A stretch of DNA of 64,000 nucleotides from Actinokineospora alba (GTDB lineage: Bacteria; Actinomycetota; Actinomycetes; Mycobacteriales; Pseudonocardiaceae), in NCBI RefSeq assembly GCF_004362515.1, contig NZ_SNXU01000001.1, forward strand, positions 4,960,001 to 5,024,000. Direction: 5' to 3'. A model generated the notes under the pieces. That model made no database searches. It worked only from the letters and a program-made list of their open reading frames with translations, and was not told the origin of the DNA. The position numbers were made by a program, and so were the translations under genes. Every line of letters begins with the position of its first letter. The first letter of the stretch is position 1. Below, piece after piece: positions 57,698 through 64,000 of the stretch.

Positions 57698-59773
57698 ATG
57701 TCAGCCGATTGTGTTGTCTTCGACATCAACATCGATCATCCACGTGAGCGTGTGTGGAGCGTGATCGGCGACCTTCCGCGGTATTCACGATTCTTCCGCG
57801 GAATCACCTCATTCGAGCAGATAGCCGCTCGGGGATATGGCACCCCCGCCCGCTTCCTGCTGCGCGCCTCCCTGGGGCCGGGGGCGCTGCTGCACCACGA
57901 GATCGAGACCAGGATCGCCCGGCCGGACGAGCAGCTGGTCCTGGCGGGCAAGCCGGACAACGGCAGCTGGGTCTCGATCCGGCTCGAGGACGGCGGACCT
58001 GGCCGGACGATCCTCAAGTTCGTCTTCTTCCAGCCCATGCTGCGTCACCCGCAGGGCATCGACTGGACCGAGTCCGACATCAAGAACTGGGTCCGCGACG
58101 CCGTGCGCCGCATCGACGGGCACCTCGCGGGCATCTCCGACCCGCGCGCGGTGCTCAAGCGCAAGGACGTCAGCTCGTCCCCGATGCGGATGGTCTCGAC
58201 CCTGGCCAAGGCCGGGATCCTGGCCCCCGCGCGGCCGGACAAGATGTTCAAGCAGCTCAAGGCCGTCGCCAGCTGGGGCGGGACCATGGTCGCCGGGTAC
58301 ACCGCGGCCGCGGCTCGCGAACCGGGCAAGACCGCGGTCATCGACCCGACCGGCAGACGCACCTTCGGTGAGATCGCCGACCGGTCCGCCCGGCTCGCGG
58401 CGGGACTGCGCGACCTCGGGGTTCGCCCGGGCAGCAAGGTCGGCATCCTCGCCCGCAACCACGCCACCTTCATCGAGTCGCTGGTCGCGTTCGGCAAACT
58501 CGGCGCCGACGTCGTCATGCTCAACACCGCGCTGTCCGCGGAGCAGGTCGTCGAGGTCGTGCGCCGCCACCGGGTCAAGGTGCTCGTCGTCGACGACGAG
58601 TTCGCGGGCAAGGTCGACTACCTGCCGGTGACCATCACCCGGCTGTGGACCGGCTCGAAGTCGCCCACGGTCGAGAGCGTGATCGCCGACAACGAGCCGG
58701 GCACGTTCACCCCGCCGAAGGAGCCGGGCAGGCTCATCGTGATGACCTCGGGCACCTCCGGCACGCCGAAAGGCGCGCGCAGACCCACGCCGCCCGGCCT
58801 GGGCAGCGCGGCGATGGTGCTCTCCCGGATTCCGCTGAAGGTCGGCGACAGCGTGCTCATCGCCGCCCCGATCTTCCACAGCTGGGGCCTGGTCGGCGTC
58901 CAGATCGGCATGGTCCTGCGGGCCACCCTCTCGCTGCAGCGCACCTTCGACGCCGAGGCCACGCTGGCGGCGATCGAGAAGCACCGGATCACCACGCTGT
59001 TCGTGGTGCCGATCATGCTGCAGCGCATGCTCGCCCTGCCCGACCACGTGCGCGAGCGCTACGACACCTCCAGCCTGCGCATCGTCGCCAGCAGCGGCTC
59101 GGCGATCCCCGGCACCGTGGTCACCGGCTTCATGGATGTCTTCGGCGACATCCTCTACAACTTCTACGGCTCCACCGAGGTCTCCGCGGGCGCCATCGCC
59201 ACCCCCGCGGACCTGCGGGCCGCGCCCACCACCGCGGGACGCTCGCCGTTGGGGTCCACTTTGGGCATCCTCGGGCCCGACGGCGAGCAGGTGCCGCCGG
59301 GGTCGGTCGGCCGGATCTTCGTCGGCAACGACATGCTCTTCGACGGCTACACCGACGGCGTCGCCCGCGAGATCAGACACCAGCTGATGGACACCGGCGA
59401 CCGCGGCTACTTCGACGCCGACGGGCGGCTGTTCGTCTCCGGCCGCGACGACGAGATGATCGTCTCCGGCGGCGAGAACGTCTTCCCGCGGCCGGTCGAG
59501 GAAGTGCTCTCCGCGCTGCCGCAGGTCGACGACGTCGCCGTGGTCGGCGTGCCCGACGACGAGTACGGCCAGCGCCTGGCCGCCTATCTCGTGCTGCGCG
59601 CGGGCGCCCGGCTCGACGCCGAACTCGTGCGTTCCTACGTCCATCAGCGGCTGGCCCGGTTCTCCGTGCCCCGCGATGTCCTCTTCGTCGACGAGCTGCC
59701 GCGCAACCCCACCGGAAAGGTCCTCAAGCGCCTGCTGACCGATGAGCACCCGCTCGTGCAGCAGCTCGACTGA
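57698..59773 (+). CDS. SRPBCC - acyl-CoA/AMP ligase fusion
   Basis: 691 residues. The first 150 are an SRPBCC/START-like lipid-binding domain (VVFDINIDHPRERVWSVIGD to RRIDGHLAG). The rest is an adenylate-forming ligase of the FadD type: VMTSGTSGTPKGARR (about 348-362), NFYGSTEVSAG, LMDTGDRGYFDADGRLFVSGR and the catalytic lysine in NPTGKVLKRLL near the end. It likely activates a fatty acid or sterol-like acid to its CoA thioester, with the SRPBCC domain possibly binding the substrate. The fusion is unusual. It sits between the glycolipid operon and the mce transporter operon, with its own upstream region (57505-57697), and could serve either. Confidence 0.88.
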   Translation: MSADCVVFDINIDHPRERVWSVIGDLPRYSRFFRGITSFEQIAARGYGTPARFLLRASLGPGALLHHEIETRIARPDEQLVLAGKPDNGSWVSIRLEDGGPGRTILKFVFFQPMLRHPQGIDWTESDIKNWVRDAVRRIDGHLAGISDPRAVLKRKDVSSSPMRMVSTLAKAGILAPARPDKMFKQLKAVASWGGTMVAGYTAAAAREPGKTAVIDPTGRRTFGEIADRSARLAAGLRDLGVRPGSKVGILARNHATFIESLVAFGKLGADVVMLNTALSAEQVVEVVRRHRVKVLVVDDEFAGKVDYLPVTITRLWTGSKSPTVESVIADNEPGTFTPPKEPGRLIVMTSGTSGTPKGARRPTPPGLGSAAMVLSRIPLKVGDSVLIAAPIFHSWGLVGVQIGMVLRATLSLQRTFDAEATLAAIEKHRITTLFVVPIMLQRMLALPDHVRERYDTSSLRIVASSGSAIPGTVVTGFMDVFGDILYNFYGSTEVSAGAIATPADLRAAPTTAGRSPLGSTLGILGPDGEQVPPGSVGRIFVGNDMLFDGYTDGVAREIRHQLMDTGDRGYFDADGRLFVSGRDDEMIVSGGENVFPRPVEEVLSALPQVDDVAVVGVPDDEYGQRLAAYLVLRAGARLDAELVRSYVHQRLARFSVPRDVLFVDELPRNPTGKVLKRLLTDEHPLVQQLD

Positions 59774-60031
59774 ACCCTTGCTGTCCGTTCCACAAAGTCC
59801 GTGGGCGAACTCTGTCCACGGTGATAATTCCGCCCGCATTCCGAGCCATTATGGAAGCCATTTCGGGCACATGTTGTCAGCCGTGTGACACGTCGGTAAT
59901 GTACCGCTGAGTAGCCGATTCGCGACCATTGCGTGAATTTGGTCCCGCTATTAGTGGCCGGGTCGGAAAGAAATGGCCGACGCCTGGATTGTGTTTGTTC
60001 TTCGGCGAAGACGAAATCATTGGGAGATGCG
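59774..60031. promoter_or_regulatory. Intergenic region upstream of the mce operon
   Basis: 258 bp, AT-richer than its surroundings, no gene. It contains TGTGACAC at 59884-59891; the same octamer occurs at 57625-57632, 73 nt before the SRPBCC-ligase start. The upstream open frame into the ATPase lacks a ribosome site; the chosen ATG at 60032 has GGGAG. Confidence 0.45.
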
Positions 60032-61222
60032 ATGGGTGTCGAGGTCGCCGTCGAAGGACTGAGCAAGTCCTTCGGCCGCCAGTCCATCTGGCGCGACGTC
60101 ACCCTCACCCTGCCCCAGGGTGAGGTGTCGGCGCTGCTCGGGCCTTCGGGCACGGGCAAGTCCGTCTTCCTGAAGTGCCTGATCGGGCTGCTCAAGCCCG
60201 AGCGCGGCAGCGTGATCATCAACGGGGTCGACCTGTGCACGTGCAGCGAGCGGGAGATGTACGAGATCCGCAAGCTCTTCGGGGTGCTGTTCCAGGACGG
60301 CGCCCTGTTCGGCTCGATGAACCTCTTCGACAACGTGGCGTTCCCGCTGCGTGAGCACACGAGGAAGTCCGAGACCGAGATCAAGCGGATCGTCTTCGAG
60401 AAGCTGGAGCTGACCGGCCTGCAGGGCGCGGAGACCAAGCTGCCCGGCGAGATCTCCGGCGGTATGCGCAAGCGCGCCGGGCTGGCCCGGGCGCTGGTGC
60501 TCGACCCCGAGATCATCCTGTGCGACGAGCCGGACTCCGGTCTCGACCCGGTCCGCACCGCGTACCTCTCGCAGCTGCTGATCGACCTCAACGCGCAGAT
60601 CGACGCGACGATCCTCATCGTCACCCACAACATCAACCTCGCCCGGACGGTCCCGGACAACATCGGCATGCTCTTCCGCAAGGAACTGATCATGTTCGGT
60701 CCGCGCGAAGTCCTGCTGACGAGCGACGAGCCGGTCGTGGAGCAGTTCCTCAACGGCAGGCGGTTCGGTCCGATCGGCATGTCCGAGGAGAAGGACCAGG
60801 CGACCATGGCCGCCGAGGCGGCACACCAGGAAGCAGGCCACTCCGACGGGTCCAATGAGGACGTCCGCGGTGTCGTGCCGCAGATCGAGCCGACGCCGGG
60901 GATGCCCGCCCGCGACGCGGTGCGCAGGCGCCGCAACCGGGTGCTGAAGATCCTCGACACGCTGCCCGAGAGCGCCCAGCACGGCGTGCTCGCCTCGCTC
61001 AGCGCCGAGGACCTCGGCCGCTACGACGACTGGGCCCGCCGCTCCGCGCAGGGCCGGATGAACACCAGGCACGCGGGTCCGGTCGCGACGATCCCCGGTG
61101 TGTCCACACTGGATCCGGACGCGACCGGCAGGCTCCACCCGCCGCCGCCCCCGCTTCCGCACCGGGGCGCACGTCCCGGTGACGAGCACCGCCAGCGCCC
61201 CCGACCGGAGGCGCGCCCGTGA
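60032..61222 (+). CDS. mceG: MceG/Mkl-type ABC transporter ATPase
   Basis: 396 residues. ABC ATPase with Walker A GPSGTGKS (37-44), Q-loop FQDG, the signature ISGGMRKRAGLARAL (141-155) and Walker B IILCDEPDSGLD (161-172), the set typical of Mkl/MceG/MlaF. It powers lipid import by the YrbE permeases and Mce proteins that follow. The C-terminal 140 residues are an extension, helical at about 270-350 and Pro/His/Arg-rich at the end, longer than in MlaF but seen in actinobacterial MceG, where it stabilises the complex. Stop overlaps the next GTG. Confidence 0.93.
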   Translation: MGVEVAVEGLSKSFGRQSIWRDVTLTLPQGEVSALLGPSGTGKSVFLKCLIGLLKPERGSVIINGVDLCTCSEREMYEIRKLFGVLFQDGALFGSMNLFDNVAFPLREHTRKSETEIKRIVFEKLELTGLQGAETKLPGEISGGMRKRAGLARALVLDPEIILCDEPDSGLDPVRTAYLSQLLIDLNAQIDATILIVTHNINLARTVPDNIGMLFRKELIMFGPREVLLTSDEPVVEQFLNGRRFGPIGMSEEKDQATMAAEAAHQEAGHSDGSNEDVRGVVPQIEPTPGMPARDAVRRRRNRVLKILDTLPESAQHGVLASLSAEDLGRYDDWARRSAQGRMNTRHAGPVATIPGVSTLDPDATGRLHPPPPPLPHRGARPGDEHRQRPRPEARP

Positions 61223-62013
61223 CCACCCTGATGGACAAGTCCCGGTCCGCGGTCGTCAGCGCGCTCAACGAGTTCGGCAGCCTGTTCTCCCTCGGCCTCG
61301 ACGTCGTCGTGAACATGTTCCGCAGGCCCTTCCAGGCCCGTGAGTTCATCCAGCAGTTCTGGTTCATCGCGAGCGTGTCGATCCTCCCCGCCGCGTTCGT
61401 CGCGATCCCGTTCGGCGCGGTCATCACCCTGCAGCTCGGGTCGCTGACCAGCCAGATCGGCGCGGAGTCGTTCAACGGCGCGGCCAGCGTCCTGGCGGTG
61501 ATCCAGCAGGCGAGTCCGATCGTGACCACGCTGATCATCGCGGGCGCGGGCGGCTCCGCCATCTGCGCCGACCTCGGCTCCCGCACCATCCGCGAAGAGA
61601 TCGACGCGATGAAGGTCCTCGGCGTCTCGCCGGTGCAGCGCCTGGTCGTGCCGCGGGTGCTCGCCTCGATGCTGGCGAGTGTGCTGCTCAACGGCATAGT
61701 CAGCGTCGTCGGCGTCGCGGGCGGCTACTTCTTCAACGTGATCATGCAGGACGGCACGCCCGGCGCCTTCCTCGCCAGCTTCTCCGCCCTGGCCCAGCTG
61801 CCCGACCTCTGGGTCAGCGAGCTCAAGGCCCTGATCTTCGGCTTCCTCGCCGGGTTGGTCGCCGCCTACCGCGGCCTCAACCCCAAGGGCGGCCCGAAGG
61901 GCGTCGGCGACGTGGTGAACCAGTCCGTGGTCATCACGTTCCTGCTGCTCTTCTTCGTCAACTTCGTGATCAGCGTGATCTACCTGCAAATCGTCCCCGC
62001 GAAGGGAGCGTGA
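61219..62013 (+). CDS. yrbEA: YrbE (MlaE-type) permease, first copy
   Basis: 264 residues, GTG start overlapping the ATPase stop by 4 nt. MlaE-family permease with about five membrane helices; the conserved cytosolic stretch GSAICADLGSRTIREEIDAMKVLGVSPVQRLV couples to the ATPase. It forms the membrane channel together with the second YrbE. Confidence 0.95.
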   Translation: MTTLMDKSRSAVVSALNEFGSLFSLGLDVVVNMFRRPFQAREFIQQFWFIASVSILPAAFVAIPFGAVITLQLGSLTSQIGAESFNGAASVLAVIQQASPIVTTLIIAGAGGSAICADLGSRTIREEIDAMKVLGVSPVQRLVVPRVLASMLASVLLNGIVSVVGVAGGYFFNVIMQDGTPGAFLASFSALAQLPDLWVSELKALIFGFLAGLVAAYRGLNPKGGPKGVGDVVNQSVVITFLLLFFVNFVISVIYLQIVPAKGA

Positions 62014-62017
62014 GTCG

Positions 62018-62857
62018 GTGATCAACATCAATGAGCGACGCCGCCGCGCGGTGCTGCGTTCGACGAACGGCCTGGAACGCCTCGGCGACCAGCTGTGGTT
62101 CTACTTCCGGGCCCTGGCCTGGATTCCGCTCACGGTCACCCGGTACTCCCGGGAGGTCGTCCGGCTGCTCGCCGAGGTCAGCTTCGGCAGCGGCGCGCTC
62201 GCCGTCATCGGCGGCACCATCGGCGTGATGGTCGGCCTGAGCGTGTTCACCGGCACGGTCGTCGGTCTGCAGGGCTTCTCCGCGCTCAACCAGATCGGCA
62301 CCTCGGCGTTCGCCGGCTTCCTTTCGGCCTACCTCAACACCCGTGAGATCGCGCCGCTCGTCGCCGGTCTCGCGCTGTCGTCGACGGTCGGATCCGGCTT
62401 CACCGCCCAACTCGGCGCGATGCGGATCTCCGAGGAGATCGATGCGCTGGAGGTCATGGCGGTGCGCAGCCTCCCGTACCTGGTGACGACCCGGATCATC
62501 GCCGGGTTCTGCGCGATCATCCCGCTGTACGTGATCGGGCTGCTCACCTCCTACATCGCCGCGCGCACCATCACGGTGGAGGTCTACGGGCAGTCGGCGG
62601 GCACCTACGACCACTACTTCAGCCTGTTCCTCCCACCGGAGGACGTGCTCTGGTCGTTCGTCAAGGTGCTGATCTTCAGCGTGGCGATCATCCTGACGCA
62701 CTGCTTCTACGGCTACCGCGCCACCGGTGGCCCGGCCGGTGTCGGTGTCGCGGTCGGACGCTCCGTGCGGACCTCGATCGTGCTGGTCAGCATCCTGGAC
62801 TTCTTCCTCAGCCTGGCGATCTGGGGCGCGACGACGACCGTGCGAGTGGCGGGATGA
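62018..62857 (+). CDS. yrbEB: YrbE (MlaE-type) permease, second copy
   Basis: 279 residues from GTG 62018. Contains the MlaE coupling stretch GSGFTAQLGAMRISEEIDALEVMAVRSLPYLV. The N-terminal 40 residues are basic and cytosolic. Ends in an ATGA overlap with the first mce gene. Standard partner of the first YrbE in mce loci. Confidence 0.95.
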   Translation: MININERRRRAVLRSTNGLERLGDQLWFYFRALAWIPLTVTRYSREVVRLLAEVSFGSGALAVIGGTIGVMVGLSVFTGTVVGLQGFSALNQIGTSAFAGFLSAYLNTREIAPLVAGLALSSTVGSGFTAQLGAMRISEEIDALEVMAVRSLPYLVTTRIIAGFCAIIPLYVIGLLTSYIAARTITVEVYGQSAGTYDHYFSLFLPPEDVLWSFVKVLIFSVAIILTHCFYGYRATGGPAGVGVAVGRSVRTSIVLVSILDFFLSLAIWGATTTVRVAG

Positions 62858-64000
62858 GCATGGACATGCGCAAGGCGCGGCTGCGCAACCAGGGCCTGGG
62901 TCTGGTCTTCATCATCCTGATCCTCGCCTCGGGTTGGCTGACCGTGGCGATCTACCAGCACCAATTCAGCTCCGACGTGCCGGTGCGGCTGCGCGCCGAC
63001 CGGGTCGGCAACCAGCTCAAGGTCAACGCCGACGTCAAGGTCCGCGGCATGACCGTGGGCACGGTCCGCACCATCGAGGTCGTCAACGGCGGCGTCGACG
63101 TCGGCCTGTCGATGGACCCGGACAAGCTCAAGCAGCTGCCGCGCAACGTGACCGCGCGGCTGCTGCCCAAGACCCTGTTCGGCCAGCGCTACGTCAGCCT
63201 GATCATCCCGGAGTCGGCGGACTCGACCCGGCTCGCCGAGGGCGACACGATCGACCAGGACACCAGCGGCAAGGCGATCGAGGTCGAGAAGGCGCTGCGC
63301 GACCTGATGCCGGTGCTGCAGGCGGTGCAGCCGCAGAAGCTGGCGAGCACCCTCGGCGCGATCTCGCAGGCCTTGGACGGCCGAGGGAAACCGCTGGGGG
63401 AGACCATGGTCAAGCTCAACGGCTACCTGGCCGCCATCAACCCGCAGATGCCGCAGATCGAGACCGACCTGGTCAAACTCGCCGAAACCCTTGAGACATA
63501 CCAGGACGCGGGTCCTGCGATCGTCGACGCGCTCTCGGAGATGAGCGCCACGGCCAAGACCATTGCCGACAACCGGCAGAACATCACCGACATGGTGACC
63601 ACGGTGACCGACGCCTCCGGTCACCTCGCCGGGTTCCTCAAGTCCAACGGGGACAACCTGATCGGCCTCTCCGCCGCCAGCAGGCCCTCGCTGGAGCTGC
63701 TCGCCCGGTACTCGCCCTCGTTCCCGTGCCTGTTCCAGGCGGTGAACGCGCTCAAGCCCGACGTGGACAAGGCGCTCGGCGTCGGCACCAACCAGCCAGG
63801 ACTGCACGTGACGATCACCGTGAAACCCTCCCGGGGCCCGTACCTGCCCGGCCGCGACACCCCGCGCTACACCGCGGGTGGCGGCCCGCGCTGCTACCAG
63901 TCCGGTGGGGCGCAAGGCATGACGGTGCCGTCCTCGGTCGGCCCCAACTCGCCCGCGGAGAGCCGGTTCGTCGGCGAACTGCTCGGGGCGGCGTGGGGCG
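62854..64000 (+). CDS. mceA: MCE-family lipid-transport protein, 3' end outside the window
   Basis: First 382 residues of an MCE protein. One membrane helix (about 14-34) is followed by the MlaD/MCE domain (VRLRADRVGNQLKVNADVKV onwards, about 40-120) and a long helical region (ALRDLMPVLQAV to about 260) that forms the lipid tunnel in Mce complexes. The frame stays open to base 64000. As first gene after yrbEB it corresponds to mceA; more mce genes are expected beyond the right edge. Cargo may be fatty acids, sterols or glycolipids. Confidence 0.95.
   Translation, partial: MSMDMRKARLRNQGLGLVFIILILASGWLTVAIYQHQFSSDVPVRLRADRVGNQLKVNADVKVRGMTVGTVRTIEVVNGGVDVGLSMDPDKLKQLPRNVTARLLPKTLFGQRYVSLIIPESADSTRLAEGDTIDQDTSGKAIEVEKALRDLMPVLQAVQPQKLASTLGAISQALDGRGKPLGETMVKLNGYLAAINPQMPQIETDLVKLAETLETYQDAGPAIVDALSEMSATAKTIADNRQNITDMVTTVTDASGHLAGFLKSNGDNLIGLSAASRPSLELLARYSPSFPCLFQAVNALKPDVDKALGVGTNQPGLHVTITVKPSRGPYLPGRDTPRYTAGGGPRCYQSGGAQGMTVPSSVGPNSPAESRFVGELLGAAWG

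Overview
The window is 64 kb of very GC-rich DNA with strong third-position G/C, many GTG starts, frequent ATGA stop/start overlaps and several apparently leaderless genes. Together with an mce lipid-transporter locus, a LAXTG (class E) sortase substrate, an ECF42 sigma module, a SigB/SigF-type sigma factor and a diphtheria-toxin-repressor-type iron box, this points to a filamentous actinomycete. My best guess is the Pseudonocardiales (Actinokineospora/Saccharothrix/Amycolatopsis-like). The genus is an inference and cannot be fixed without a search.

Layout. (1) 1-7.6 kb: acetate/monocarboxylate use, with acs (cut by the window edge) divergent from a cytosolic LytS-type kinase, a LytTR regulator and two sodium:solute symporters, each with a small membrane partner. 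(2) 7.7-11 kb: glutaminase, then a divergent hydroxamate-siderophore tailoring pair (N-formyltransferase and amino-acid N-monooxygenase) sharing an iron box. (3) 11-17.6 kb: a rifampicin-phosphotransferase-like enzyme with a pentapeptide-repeat protein, an ECF42 module (RibD-C/DHFR-like protein, YCII/DGPF protein, sigma factor) with its likely promoter, and a HipA-like kinase/DUF3037 pair. (4) 18-22 kb: a 1,360-residue CHAT protease-STAND ATPase-TPR protein. (5) 22-28.6 kb: a stress-type neighbourhood (SRPBCC, CBS protein, membrane protein, SigB/F-like sigma, with matching SigB-type promoter motifs), a class A beta-lactamase, and a luciferase-like monooxygenase with its flavin reductase. (6) 28.7-33.8 kb: CDF exporter, PiT phosphate permease, a deleted DHFR-family pseudogene, a zinc alcohol dehydrogenase and a PucR-type regulator. 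(7) 34.3-41.9 kb: four paralogous secreted proteins built from shuffled N- and C-terminal domains and Thr/Pro repeat linkers, a secreted lipase, and a repeat-rich intergenic region with a large composite palindrome and 43-bp tandem repeats. (8) 42-43.6 kb: a DUF2079 membrane protein.

(9) 43.9-57.5 kb holds the most striking system, a six-gene operon for an iterative PUFA-synthase/heterocyst-glycolipid-like lipid synthase. It encodes an SDR reductase, a 2,582-residue megasynthase (two PfaD-like flavin enoylreductase domains, KS, AT, five tandem ACPs, KR), an AT-DH protein ending in an embedded AcpS-like phosphopantetheinyl transferase domain, a free ACP, an alpha/beta hydrolase and a family 1 glycosyltransferase. 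The gene set suggests a glycosylated, reduced long-chain product. (10) 57.7-64 kb: an unusual SRPBCC-acyl-CoA ligase fusion, then mceG, yrbEA, yrbEB and the first mce gene, which runs off the window. Lipid synthesis, activation and envelope lipid transport are therefore side by side.

I saw no rRNA, tRNA, CRISPR array, integrase or transposase. Family names come from recognising motifs in the translated sequence; no database search was run.
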